NCBI GenBank assembly: GCA_028704515.1
Contig: JAQWFH010000003.1
Coordinates: 23,265 to 87,264 of the forward strand
From: Eubacteriales bacterium
Lineage (GTDB): Bacteria; Bacillota; Clostridia; Peptostreptococcales; Anaerovoracaceae
Length of the DNA stretch: 64,000 nt
Direction: 5' to 3'
Part shown: piece by piece, positions 33,990 to 42,780 of the stretch
Numbering within the stretch: position 1 is the first letter of the stretch
Layout of the letters: every line of letters starts with the position of its first letter
Made by a program: the position numbers and the translations under genes
The notes under the pieces: model-generated
What the model saw: the letters and a program-made list of their open reading frames with translations, nothing else
Database searches by the model: none
Told to the model about the DNA's origin: nothing

Positions 33990-34784
33990 ATGCGTAAAAT
34001 TTGTATTTTTCTGTTTTCTGGTACCGGAATGACTCAATATGTCATAAATAAAGCGAAAGCGGAGTTTGAGAAAAGCACTGCTGTCGTTGATTTGAAGTGT
34101 ATTGAACATTGCCTGGTAGAAGAAATCGAATTGTCCGACTATGATGAGATTGGCTTTGCTTATCCTGTACATTCCTTTAATGCGCCTAAAAAAGTAATTA
34201 ATTTTATAAAATTACTACCTCAAGGCAATCATATACCCACATTTATTTTTGCGACAGCGGGTGAACAAAATACACTAAATTATGCATCGTCAAATTTATT
34301 GCGGAAGATCTTGAATAAGAAGGGCTTTGATATATTTTATGAGGGATTATTCGCAATGCCGTCAAACTTTGCTATGAAATATGAAGAAAACAAGGTGCAA
34401 GAGCTGCTTGACAATGTAAATGCTGACATTTGCAGAGCGGTATATCAAATCAATAAAAATTGTTATTTTATTTTAAAGCGAAGCTTTGGCTCAAATCTGC
34501 TTGCTTTTTTCGGTCGAGCCGAATGGTTTGGAGCAAGGTGCATTGGTAAATTTTTTTATGCCGACAAATCCTGCATTTTCTGCGGAAAGTGCGAGAAGCA
34601 CTGCCCAAATCAAAATATCCAAGTCACAGACAATGTCATCAAGTTCGGAAGACAATGCGGTTTATGCATGCGCTGTGTGTATCTATGCCCCGCTGGTTCA
34701 ATAAAATTGCGTCAGCCGTTTAAGTTTATCGCCTTTGACCGTTGGTATGAGAATCCCGAGCTGAAAATCCCTGGAAAACAATAA
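33990..34784 (+). CDS. EFR1-type flavodoxin/ferredoxin protein
   Basis: A 264-residue protein with an N-terminal flavodoxin-like domain (FLFSGTGMTQYV as the FMN phosphate loop) and two C-terminal [4Fe-4S] motifs, CIFCGKCEKHCP and CGLCMRCVYLCP. Such EFR1-family proteins are presumed cytoplasmic electron carriers in anaerobes. The start ATG 33990 follows GGAGGGG. It lies 54 nt after the glycine-zipper gene and may share its transcript; a terminator follows. Confidence 0.88.
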   Translation: MRKICIFLFSGTGMTQYVINKAKAEFEKSTAVVDLKCIEHCLVEEIELSDYDEIGFAYPVHSFNAPKKVINFIKLLPQGNHIPTFIFATAGEQNTLNYASSNLLRKILNKKGFDIFYEGLFAMPSNFAMKYEENKVQELLDNVNADICRAVYQINKNCYFILKRSFGSNLLAFFGRAEWFGARCIGKFFYADKSCIFCGKCEKHCPNQNIQVTDNVIKFGRQCGLCMRCVYLCPAGSIKLRQPFKFIAFDRWYENPELKIPGKQ

Positions 34785-34805
34785 GCATAGGCTTTAAAAG
34801 AAAAA

Positions 34806-34848
34806 GAGGGCATTCGCTTTGCCTATTACGGTATTTTCGAATGCCCTC
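34806..34848. terminator. Bidirectional terminator
   Basis: Eleven-bp arms GAGGGCATTCG (34806-34816) and complement (34838-34848). T-rich tracts flank both sides, so it can end both the EFR1 gene (plus) and the membrane-protein gene ending at 34887 (minus). Confidence 0.85.
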
Positions 34849-34886
34849 AAAATTTTATTTACAAAATTTAACAATTCCTCAGATTG

Positions 34887-35234
34887 TTATTTCTCTGCTT
34901 GCGCGGACTCGTCTGCGACTTCTTCGTCCGATTCCTCAATAGCATCATTCTCAATATTTCCTTCCGCATCTTCACTAACATTCTTCTTTTCTACTGGAGC
35001 AACCTTGTCTTTGATATTCTGCATCAGATCAATGATTTCTCCTAATGCATAAAGTGCCACTGCCCCAATTAATCCAGGTGCGGCTGTCATCAGCCCTGAA
35101 AAGAATACTATAGAGAAAGGATATAAAGGCACATACGAGCTGCCTGTCATTATACCCACTGCTATTGCTCCTATTAATACAAGCAACCCTGATAATTTCA
35201 ATATTTTAGATGTGACATTCTTTGATTTAAACAT
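34887..35234 (-). CDS. Small membrane protein with acidic tail
   Basis: A 115-residue protein that I do not recognise. Two hydrophobic helices are visible (about 14-32 and 38-66, the second containing AAPGLIGAVALYALGEIIDL). The final 35 residues are strongly acidic (runs of E and D). It follows the DUF1294 gene by 40 nt on the same strand and may be the last gene of the parAB transcript. Confidence 0.6.
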   Translation of the reverse strand: MFKSKNVTSKILKLSGLLVLIGAIAVGIMTGSSYVPLYPFSIVFFSGLMTAAPGLIGAVALYALGEIIDLMQNIKDKVAPVEKKNVSEDAEGNIENDAIEESDEEVADESAQAEK

Positions 35235-35274
35235 TCTGTTCTTTCCCTTTCTTTTTTTCGCCGTATATTATATT

Positions 35275-35544
35275 TTAAGCGAATTTATACGCAATCATAC
35301 AAGCAATAATTATATTAAAAATAAGAGCCGCCGGGAAAAGTATTCGAAATTTTGTTTTTCGTGTCTTATGATGAAAAACAATCGCCCCTGCGCATGCTCC
35401 TACTGCCCCCATCGCAAAAGCCATGCTTATAAGTGTCTTTTCACTTATCCTTTGTGCTTTTGCTTTGGCTTTGTACTTATCTATACCTATTATAAAAAAC
35501 GTTAAAATGTTCCATATAATAACTATGTATAACATATGTTTCAT
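35275..35544 (-). CDS. DUF1294 membrane protein
   Basis: An 89-residue protein with three hydrophobic segments and the DUF1294 pattern: GIDKYKAKAKAQRISEKTL, then a glycine-rich helix and FHHKTRKTKFR. Function unknown. The start is set at ATG 35544, nine nt after AAGGAG; the ATG at 35553 abuts that site. The start region overlaps a near-consensus parS site. It lies just downstream of parB. Confidence 0.85.
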   Translation of the reverse strand: MKHMLYIVIIWNILTFFIIGIDKYKAKAKAQRISEKTLISMAFAMGAVGACAGAIVFHHKTRKTKFRILFPAALIFNIIIACMIAYKFA

Positions 35545-35552
35545 GTGAAACA
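35537..35552. other. Near-consensus parS site 1
   Basis: TGTTTCATGTGAAACA differs from the ParB/Spo0J target TGTTTCACGTGAAACA at one central base. It covers the start codon of the DUF1294 gene and abuts its ribosome binding site, 17 nt from the parB stop. Confidence 0.75.
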
Positions 35553-35568
35553 TCTCCTTGTATTTCTT

Positions 35569-36459
35569 TTATTCCAACGTTTTCAGCATTTCAATTATTC
35601 TTTCGCGCTCATCACCGGAATAATATTCAATTTCTATCTTGCCTTTTTTACCTTTTTCTTTTATGCTTACTTTTGTTCCGAGCAATACTTTGAGCTGCTC
35701 TTCTACAATTTCTGCGTCTCGACTCTTTGGTGCATTACGTCTTACAGGCATTGCTTTTGCTTTTTTCTGTTCTCCTGCTAAACTCTCAGTTTTTCTTACG
35801 GATAAGCCTTCTTCTATAACCTTTTTCGCAAGTATCTTCATAGCTTCAGGATTGGTTGCACCAAGTATAGCTCTTGCATGCCCTGCGCTTAGTCTCCCAT
35901 CAACTACATCTTCTCTGATTGATTCGGGTAGCTTAAGAAGCCTTAAAGCATTGGTAATGTAAGGTCTGCTCTTAGATATGCTTTTAGAAACCTGCTCTTG
36001 AGTAAGTCCGTATGTATCTATCATACGACTTATCGCCGACGCCTCTTCGATAGCGTTTAGCTCTTCTCTTTGCACGTTTTCTATGATAGACAGAAGCATA
36101 TTTTGCTCATCCGAAAGCTCTCTAATTAAGCAAGGAATCGTTTTTAACCCTGCTTCTCTGGCGGCTCTATATCTTCTTTCTCCGGCTACTATTTCGTACC
36201 CGTTCTCTTGCTTCCTTACGACAATCGGTTGAATCAGCCCGTGTTCCAATATGGATGCGGCAAGTTCACTTATTTTTTCTTGATCAAATGCCTTTCTTGG
36301 CTGATTTACACTTGGTCTTATTTCATTGATATTTATATATCCTACGTTATTTCCGTCGGAGTTACCTTCTTTTTTACTGATTTCATTGGGCTTTATCTCC
36401 ATGTCCCCGAAAAGCGATTCGAGCCCTTTTCCGAGCGCTCTCTTCTTTGGTGCTGCCAT
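35569..36459 (-). CDS. parB: Chromosome partitioning protein ParB (Spo0J)
   Basis: A 296-residue ParB CTPase that loads at parS and spreads to organise the origin. The N-terminus has the ParA-stimulating KRALGKGLESLFGD segment, followed by INEIRPSVNQPRKAF and the CTP-binding VAGERRYRAAR motif. The central helix-turn-helix (TYGLTQEQVSKSISKSRPYI) and the C-terminal dimerisation region follow. ATG overlaps the parA stop by 1 nt (TAATG). Confidence 0.95.
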   Translation of the reverse strand: MAAPKKRALGKGLESLFGDMEIKPNEISKKEGNSDGNNVGYININEIRPSVNQPRKAFDQEKISELAASILEHGLIQPIVVRKQENGYEIVAGERRYRAAREAGLKTIPCLIRELSDEQNMLLSIIENVQREELNAIEEASAISRMIDTYGLTQEQVSKSISKSRPYITNALRLLKLPESIREDVVDGRLSAGHARAILGATNPEAMKILAKKVIEEGLSVRKTESLAGEQKKAKAMPVRRNAPKSRDAEIVEEQLKVLLGTKVSIKEKGKKGKIEIEYYSGDERERIIEMLKTLE

Positions 36460-37232
36460 TAATCTTCCTCCTCAAGCTCCAGGAATTCTTCGGCGAATTC
36501 TGTATATGCCTCAGCTCCCTTTGAAGCAGGGTCATATTCCGTTATCGGCATTCCAAAGCTTGGCGCTTCGGCAAGCCTGACATTTCTCGGGATCACTGTA
36601 CTGTAAACCTTATCCTTGAAATATTTCTTGACCTCTTCCACTACTTGAACGGAAAGGTTTGTCCTTCCATCAAACATACTGAGAATAACGCCTTGTATTT
36701 CAAGCTTGGCATTCAAGCTTTTCTTTACAAGATCTATAGTACTCATCAGCTGGCTTACGCCTTCTAGAGCATAGAATTCGCACTGTATTGGAATCAGTAC
36801 GCTGTCTACAGCCGTTAATGAGTTGATAGTCAAAAGCCCTAATGACGGAGGGCAGTCAATAAATATATAATCGTACTTGTCTTTTACTTTCTCGAGCGCC
36901 TTTTTTAAGCGAATCTCTCTGCCTTCCACTTGCACCATTTCTATCTCTGCACCGGCGAGATTTACGCTAGCTGGTATTATATCAAGATTTTCCAGCTTCG
37001 TTCTCATTATGGCTTTCCCGATAGCAACATTTTTATCTATTAATATATTATAGCTTGTATATTGCAAATCCTTCTTGCTGATACCCATACCTGTTGTTGT
37101 ATTTCCCTGTGGGTCTATATCGACAATCAAAATATGCTTACCTTTCAGCGCAAGGCAAGCAGCAAGGTTTATATTCGTAGTGGTCTTACCTACGCCACCT
37201 TTTTGATTAAAGATTGCTATGGCCTTTCCCAA
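36459..37232 (-). CDS. parA: Chromosome partitioning ATPase ParA (Soj)
   Basis: A 257-residue deviant Walker ATPase with QKGGVGKTTTNINLA near residue 11 and DIDPQGNTTTG near 40. It acts with ParB in origin segregation and in control of DnaA. The start is a TTG at 37232 after an AGGAGG site. It is coupled to parB. Confidence 0.96.
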   Translation of the reverse strand: MGKAIAIFNQKGGVGKTTTNINLAACLALKGKHILIVDIDPQGNTTTGMGISKKDLQYTSYNILIDKNVAIGKAIMRTKLENLDIIPASVNLAGAEIEMVQVEGREIRLKKALEKVKDKYDYIFIDCPPSLGLLTINSLTAVDSVLIPIQCEFYALEGVSQLMSTIDLVKKSLNAKLEIQGVILSMFDGRTNLSVQVVEEVKKYFKDKVYSTVIPRNVRLAEAPSFGMPITEYDPASKGAEAYTEFAEEFLELEEED

Positions 37233-37315
37233 AACCGTGCCTCCTTTTTGTATAATAAAATCACTTACTAATTATACAATACTTTTTTTGTTTTGGCTAC
37301 GCTTTTTGAAAAAGT

Positions 37316-37355
37316 AAAAGGTTTCACGTGAAACATTTCGCGTAAAACCTTTTCT
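37316..37355 (-). terminator. Terminator-like hairpin downstream of noc
   Basis: On the minus strand GAAAAGGTTTTACG pairs with a complementary arm (one mismatch) around a 12-nt loop and is followed by a T-rich run. It lies just after the noc stop and contains the second parS site in one arm. Confidence 0.55.
37320..37335. other. Near-consensus parS site 2
   Basis: GGTTTCACGTGAAACA contains the perfect 14-bp palindromic core GTTTCACGTGAAAC and differs from the 16-bp parS consensus only at the first base. It lies between noc and parA. Confidence 0.85.
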
Positions 37356-37366
37356 TTTTTAAGTAA

Positions 37367-38176
37367 TTATCTATAGGAGAACCTACTTGCCGCTTGCCTT
37401 TTCTTTGGTATTGTTATTAATACTTCAACATATTCCCCCTTGTCTTCCTGGTAATACTTGGCATTTTTTTCCACTTCGCTGATTGCTGAAAATGCTTTCT
37501 TAATTGAATTTAAGTATATTTTGTAATTTATGAAACAAATTTTATTCGCTTTGCGTGTTTCTTCTTGCTCCTTATCAATTATGTCCTGAATAAGTTTTTC
37601 TGACTGCCTGACGTTCAGCCCATAAGCTATTATTCTATCTAAAACTTTTTTCCTTATGTCTTCATCATCAATTTTAAGAATTGCTCTGGCATGTCTTTCT
37701 GTAAGCTTATTATTTGCCAGCTGCTCTCTTATATCCGGAGGTAAGGCTAACAGCCTTATTTTATTTGAAATGGTGGACTGCTGCTTCCCGACACATTTTG
37801 CTATTTCGTTCTGCGTCAGATTATGCTCCTCCATGAGATTCTTATATGCGCACGCTTCTTCTATGTAACTCAGATTCTCTCTCTGAACATTTTCAACAAG
37901 CGCAATTATCGCAGCATCTTTCTCATCATCTGCTCTGACAATTACGGGTATCTTTTTCAAACCCGCCATCTTAGAAGCCCTGAGTCTTCGTTCTCCCGCT
38001 ATCAAAATATAAAGTCCATACTTGTCCTTTTTTACGATAACAGGCTGGAGTACACCGTACTCGATAATTGAATCTCTAAGCTCTATCAGCTCTTCCTCTC
38101 TAAAAATCGTCCTTGGTTGTTTAGGATTAGTGCAAATCAAATCTATAGATAGTTCTGTTGTCTTTTTCGTCCACAT
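37367..38176 (-). CDS. noc: Nucleoid occlusion protein Noc (ParB-like)
   Basis: A 269-residue ParB paralogue. It has the NPKQPRTIFREEELIEL and AGERRLRASKMAG motifs and the helix-turn-helix HNLTQNEIAKCVGKQQSTIS. The position between rsmG and parA is that of Noc, which prevents septation over the nucleoid in Firmicutes; a duplicate ParB is the alternative. Start ATG after GGGGAGGGG. No sequence I could identify as a Noc-binding site was seen. Confidence 0.88.
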   Translation of the reverse strand: MWTKKTTELSIDLICTNPKQPRTIFREEELIELRDSIIEYGVLQPVIVKKDKYGLYILIAGERRLRASKMAGLKKIPVIVRADDEKDAAIIALVENVQRENLSYIEEACAYKNLMEEHNLTQNEIAKCVGKQQSTISNKIRLLALPPDIREQLANNKLTERHARAILKIDDEDIRKKVLDRIIAYGLNVRQSEKLIQDIIDKEQEETRKANKICFINYKIYLNSIKKAFSAISEVEKNAKYYQEDKGEYVEVLITIPKKRQAASRFSYR

Positions 38177-38244
38177 TCACGTATCCCCTCCCCTTTTTTT
38201 GTATTTTATCAGAAAAAGCAAGAGAATTATCTGACTATTGTTAA

Positions 38245-38278
38245 ACAAAAAACCCCTTACTTCGCTATTTAAGAGGTT
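38245..38278 (-). terminator. Terminator overlapping the rsmG stop
   Basis: Nine-bp stem with one G-U pair: AACCCCTTA (38251-38259) against TAAGAGGTT (38270-38278). Leftward it is followed by TTTTGT. One arm lies within the last codons of rsmG. Confidence 0.65.
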
Positions 38279-38984
38279 CTTTCGACGGAACACCGGCTTT
38301 TCTTGGATATTTTGACGGTGTGTCCTTTATTTTTTTAATAAATAATATTTTGTGAGAGAGCGAAAAATATGGTAATATCTCTTCCGGAGGCTCATATATG
38401 CTTTCAAGCTTGCCCCCGAGCAGCGATATTGCATTCTCGGCCTCCATAAGCTCCGCCTCTGCGCCGGTTCCCTTGTACGCGAGGAAAAACCCGCCCTTTC
38501 TTACAAATGGAAGACAGTATTCCGATAGTGTTGCGAGGTTTGCAACAGCTCTGGAAACGCAAAGATCGTATTGCGCTCTACATTCCTTTTTGTTTGCAAG
38601 ATCCTCCGCTCTGGCATGAATTACAGTTGCATTTTTTATTCCTACTTCCGCACACAATTCCTCTATAATATTAAGTCGCTTTTTAACGGAGTCAACCAGA
38701 ACGAATTTCTTTTCGGGAAATATTATCGCTAACGGAATTCCCGGAAATCCGCCTCCGGTACCTATATCGATCACATTGACGGCATCCCTTACTTGCTTCA
38801 TTTCCACACAGATAATTGAATCCACAAAATGCTTCGTTATGAATTCGTCCGGATCCGTTATCGCTGTCATATTAATTTTTTCATTCCAACGGAGTATACC
38901 CTCCATGTATGATACAAACCTGCTCTCCATGGTTTTATCATATTTAATATTCATGGCGTTCAATACCGCTTTTAATCTGTCCAC
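38265..38984 (-). CDS. rsmG: 16S rRNA (guanine527-N7)-methyltransferase
   Basis: A 239-residue SAM-dependent methyltransferase that modifies G527 of 16S rRNA. The SAM site VIDIGTGGGFPGIPLAI is near residue 70 and WNEKINMTAITDPDEF precedes it. The start is GTG at 38984, immediately after the mnmG stop. The two form the classic gidA-gidB pair near the origin. Confidence 0.96.
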   Translation of the reverse strand: MDRLKAVLNAMNIKYDKTMESRFVSYMEGILRWNEKINMTAITDPDEFITKHFVDSIICVEMKQVRDAVNVIDIGTGGGFPGIPLAIIFPEKKFVLVDSVKKRLNIIEELCAEVGIKNATVIHARAEDLANKKECRAQYDLCVSRAVANLATLSEYCLPFVRKGGFFLAYKGTGAEAELMEAENAISLLGGKLESIYEPPEEILPYFSLSHKILFIKKIKDTPSKYPRKAGVPSKEPLK

Positions 38985-40871
38985 TTATTTCGCCTCTCTG
39001 CGCCTTTGCTTTTCCAAATGTATCAAAAGTACATTGATATCCGCAGGTGATACTCCGGAAATTCGGCCGGCCTGACCGATTGAAACAGGTTTAATTGCGT
39101 CAAGTTTTTGCTTTGCTTCGATGCGCAACCCTTCCACCTTGCTATAATCAAATTGCTGCGAAAGACTTTTATTTTCAAGCCTCTTAAATCTCTCTATCTG
39201 AACAAGCTGCTTGTTAATATATCCTTCGTATTTCATCTGTACTTCTATCTGCGCCTTCTCATGCTCAGTGAGCTCAGGACGCGTTTCATCGTCTATCTGC
39301 GATATACCTTCGTAGGTTACCTGAGGTCTTTTTAAAAGCTCCGACAATACCGTTTTCATCTGTATCGGGGCTGTTCCCACTGATACAAGAAATTCATTTG
39401 CCGTTTCGGGAGACACTCCTTTTGACTTTAAGCGCTTCAGTTCCTTCTCAACATTTTCCTTCTTTTGGAGATATCTGTCATATCGCTCTTGCGTGACGAG
39501 CCCTATTTGATATCCCTTCTCCGTAAGCCTAAGATCCGCATTGTCTTGCCGAAGGATAAGACGATATTCGGCCCTTGATGTCATAATCCTATACGGTTCA
39601 TTGGTACCCTTAGTCACAAGGTCGTCTATCAATACTCCTATATAACCCTCACTTCTGTCTAATATGAACGGCTCTTTTCCGTCGAGCTTAAGCGCCGCAT
39701 TTATCCCTGCCATAAGCCCTTGTGCAGCGGCTTCTTCATATCCGGAGCTTCCGTTGAACTGACCCGCACAAAATAGATTTTCAATTCTTTTGCTTTCAAG
39801 ATTTAACTTGAGATCAAAAGGATCGATACAGTCATATTCTATAGCGTAAGCAGGCCTTACTATTTCTAGGTTTTCGAGGCCCGGTATTGTTTTATAAAAT
39901 GCCTTCTGCACATCCTCAGGAAGAGACGAACTCATCCCCTGTATATATACCTCATCTGTGGAAAGACCTTCCGGCTCTATGAAAAGCTGGTGGCGCTCCC
40001 TATCGGCAAATCTGTTTACCTTGTCCTCTATTGATGGGCAGTATCTTGCGCCAATGCCCTCTATCTGCCCGCCAAACAACGCTGATCTATGAAAATTTTC
40101 TCTTATAACGCTATGAGTTTCCTCGTTTGTGTACGTAAGCCAACACGAAACCTGTTCCTTTTGAAGCTTTTCATTCATAAATGAGAAAGGCACAATTTGT
40201 TCATTGCCCTTTTGCTCACTCATCTTCGAATAATCCAAGCTCTTTGACAGGGCTCTTGCCGGTGTTCCCGTCTTGAATTTTCTGAGAGGAAGCCCTCTCT
40301 TTTTTAAGTTCTCGGCCAGCTCTAAAGATGGCGATAATCCGTTAGGTCCACTTGAAAATGCAGCTTCTCCTATATAAATCATACCCCTCAAGAATGTGCC
40401 TGTGGCAATTATAACGGCCTTTGCTTTATAGACAGCATTTGTTTTGAGGATGACCCCTTCTACCTTGCCTGTCTCATCATCGGTAAGAATATCTACGACC
40501 TCACCCTGCTTAAGATCTAAATTTTCCTGTTCTTCCAGGGTTTTCTTCATCTCAGAATGGTACTGTATTTTGTCGGCCTGTGCTCTCAGAGAATGCACAG
40601 CCGGTCCTTTTGCCGTGTTAAGCATTTTGCTCTGTATAAATGACTTGTCGATGTTTATTCCCATTTCTCCGCCAAGTGCATCTATCTCTCTCACGAGATG
40701 ACCTTTGCCAGTCCCCCCTATAGAAGGGTTGCAGAACATTTGAGCCACAGCCTCCAAGTTTATTGATAGAATCAAAGTTCTTTTGCCCATACGTGCGGTT
40801 GCAAGCCCTGCTTCGCACCCCGCATGACCGGCACCTATTACAATTACATCGTACTCGTCCATTACAAACAT
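38985..40871 (-). CDS. mnmG: tRNA uridine-34 modification enzyme MnmG
   Basis: A 628-residue FAD enzyme which with MnmE installs the cmnm5 group at the wobble uridine of tRNAs. The FAD loop [14 protein letters not shown] is near the N-terminus; [20 protein letters not shown] and the C-terminal [18 protein letters not shown] are family blocks. Start ATG at 40871 has GGAG. It is 65 nt from mnmE. Confidence 0.97.
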   Translation of the reverse strand: MFVMDEYDVIVIGAGHAGCEAGLATARMGKRTLILSINLEAVAQMFCNPSIGGTGKGHLVREIDALGGEMGINIDKSFIQSKMLNTAKGPAVHSLRAQADKIQYHSEMKKTLEEQENLDLKQGEVVDILTDDETGKVEGVILKTNAVYKAKAVIIATGTFLRGMIYIGEAAFSSGPNGLSPSLELAENLKKRGLPLRKFKTGTPARALSKSLDYSKMSEQKGNEQIVPFSFMNEKLQKEQVSCWLTYTNEETHSVIRENFHRSALFGGQIEGIGARYCPSIEDKVNRFADRERHQLFIEPEGLSTDEVYIQGMSSSLPEDVQKAFYKTIPGLENLEIVRPAYAIEYDCIDPFDLKLNLESKRIENLFCAGQFNGSSGYEEAAAQGLMAGINAALKLDGKEPFILDRSEGYIGVLIDDLVTKGTNEPYRIMTSRAEYRLILRQDNADLRLTEKGYQIGLVTQERYDRYLQKKENVEKELKRLKSKGVSPETANEFLVSVGTAPIQMKTVLSELLKRPQVTYEGISQIDDETRPELTEHEKAQIEVQMKYEGYINKQLVQIERFKRLENKSLSQQFDYSKVEGLRIEAKQKLDAIKPVSIGQAGRISGVSPADINVLLIHLEKQRRREAK

Positions 40872-40935
40872 ATATTATTTTCTCCGTAAAATATTTAAAA
40901 TAAAGGCGTCGATCAATCTCGCCTATAATTGCGGC

Positions 40936-42369
40936 CTATTTTCCAAGACAAAAGCGCGAAAATACATTTTCGATTATATCTCCGGAAACACTTTGTCCGA
41001 CTATTTGGCCCAGTAATTCATACGCCTCTTTGGCGTCAATTTCAATAATATCAAGGGGCTCTCCAAATCGTGCCGCCTCTATTGCATCGCCTATAGCGAC
41101 TTTGCTTTTTTCGAGCAGATCCTTATGTCTGGCATTTGTAATCAAAACGGAATTTTCGTTCCTTACTTTCCCGCCGTATACCAGCACCTCGATAATATCT
41201 TCAATTTCGTTTACGCCCTCACCCTTTGACATCGATGTCTTAACAAGTTTGGCTGAAGGCAGTCTCTTTTCAATCTCATTTGCATCTATAACAATACCCA
41301 AGTCCTCTTTATTTAGCAGAACGAGAACAGGCTTATCATTTACCTTTTCAATGATGCCATAATCCTCTTCAGTCAATGTCGTGCTTCCATCTATCATGAA
41401 AATAATTAAATCTGATGCTAAAAGAGAGGCCCTGCTTTTCTCAATTCCAATTTTCTCAATTTTGTCTTCTGTTTCCCTTATACCTGCTGTATCTGTCAGG
41501 CAAATAGGTATACCTCTTACATTGATGGTTTCTTCTATAGTGTCACGGGTAGTCCCCGGTATTTCAGTAACTATCGCTCTATTTTCACGAAGAAGGGCAT
41601 TCATCAACGAGGATTTCCCAACGTTTGGTTTTCCAACGATAGCAACCTTCAAGCCTTCTTTTATAATTTTACCCGTCTCAGCCGTAGAAAGTAATCCTGC
41701 AATCATATCGCCTATTTGAGATAGACTATTTGTCAAGCCTTCATACGTTATTTCCTCTATATCTTCATCCGGATATTCTATATTAACTGTTATATCACCA
41801 AGTAACATGAGAAGAGCAGCTCTTATCTCCGATATCTCTTTTGAAATATTCCCGGAAAGCTGTCCCATAGCACTGTCAAATCCGGTATCTGTCTTTGCTC
41901 TTATCAGATCAATTACAGCTTCAGCCTGAGAAAGATCAAGACGGCCATTTAAGAAGGCTCTCTTTGTAAATTCTCCGGGCTCTGCAATTCTGGCACCCTT
42001 TCTGAGAACGAGAGCTAACACATTTCGCAAGGAAACTACGTTTCCGTGACAATGAATTTCAGCGACATCCTCCTTCGTGTAGGTATAAGGCGCTTTCATA
42101 AAAACTGCCATTACCTCATCGATTTCTTTGCCCGCTTCTCTGTCTAATATCTTTCCGTATCTCATTCTCCTGTTTTGGATTTTACATTCTGCCTCGATAT
42201 TTACGACATCCGTCTTTAGTCTTTCTTGCTCGTCCCTTTTTCTCCGAACGGGAACAAAGACCCTTTCAAGAATTGAAAAGGTCTCGGGTCCGCTGATTCT
42301 TATTATACCTATTCCACCTTCACCCTGGGCGGTGGCTATTGCCGCTATAGTGTCTTCTTTAAATAACAT
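40936..42369 (-). CDS. mnmE: tRNA modification GTPase MnmE
   Basis: A 477-residue GTPase partner of MnmG. The N-terminal folate-binding domain (DTIAAIATAQGEGGIGIIRI), helical domain, the inserted G domain with GKPNVGKSSLMNAL, GTTRDTIEE and DTAGIRETED, and the C-terminal FCLGK are all present. The ATG follows the stop of the upstream small membrane-protein gene directly; its own ribosome site is weak, so coupling is likely. Confidence 0.97.
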   Translation of the reverse strand: MLFKEDTIAAIATAQGEGGIGIIRISGPETFSILERVFVPVRRKRDEQERLKTDVVNIEAECKIQNRRMRYGKILDREAGKEIDEVMAVFMKAPYTYTKEDVAEIHCHGNVVSLRNVLALVLRKGARIAEPGEFTKRAFLNGRLDLSQAEAVIDLIRAKTDTGFDSAMGQLSGNISKEISEIRAALLMLLGDITVNIEYPDEDIEEITYEGLTNSLSQIGDMIAGLLSTAETGKIIKEGLKVAIVGKPNVGKSSLMNALLRENRAIVTEIPGTTRDTIEETINVRGIPICLTDTAGIRETEDKIEKIGIEKSRASLLASDLIIFMIDGSTTLTEEDYGIIEKVNDKPVLVLLNKEDLGIVIDANEIEKRLPSAKLVKTSMSKGEGVNEIEDIIEVLVYGGKVRNENSVLITNARHKDLLEKSKVAIGDAIEAARFGEPLDIIEIDAKEAYELLGQIVGQSVSGDIIENVFSRFCLGK

Positions 42370-42370
42370 C

Positions 42371-42727
42371 TTACTCTTTTTTCTTTTTTGCTCCTTTGAA
42401 AGTCTTTATATTTTTATTCGTACTTGCAACTTTACGTGATTCTTTAAATCTTCTCCTCTTTGCATGCATATCCTGCATCCCTTTAAGGCTTGAAGTCGAT
42501 TTTCTAAAACAGAACATTATGAAATAAAATATACAGTATGACATGAAAAACCAAGGTAATATTTCAACTATTAGTGTTCCCGAAAATGCACCTTTAGCCA
42601 TAATTGTGCCGAATATAAGTACAACAAAGCCGGTAGCTGCTATGGCCAGTTTCTTTGAAAATCCGTTCCTCTTTACTAAGGTATAAAAAACGAGAACAGA
42701 TACTATCATTACAAAATAGCGTTCCAT
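42371..42727 (-). CDS. Small membrane protein between jag and mnmE
   Basis: A 118-residue protein I do not recognise. Three hydrophobic segments (about 4-17, 26-46 and 54-72) are followed by a very basic C-terminal tail of about 45 residues (KRRRFKESRK, then ending KGAKKKKE). The start has an AAGGAAAC site. Its place in the otherwise conserved yidC-jag-mnmE string suggests a lineage-specific addition, perhaps working at the membrane with YidC or binding RNA through the tail; both are guesses. Confidence 0.65.
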   Translation of the reverse strand: MERYFVMIVSVLVFYTLVKRNGFSKKLAIAATGFVVLIFGTIMAKGAFSGTLIVEILPWFFMSYCIFYFIMFCFRKSTSSLKGMQDMHAKRRRFKESRKVASTNKNIKTFKGAKKKKE

Positions 42728-42780
42728 GTAGTTTCCTTTCTAAAATAGCCCGCCGTAAATAGGCAGGCTATGTGTCAAAA

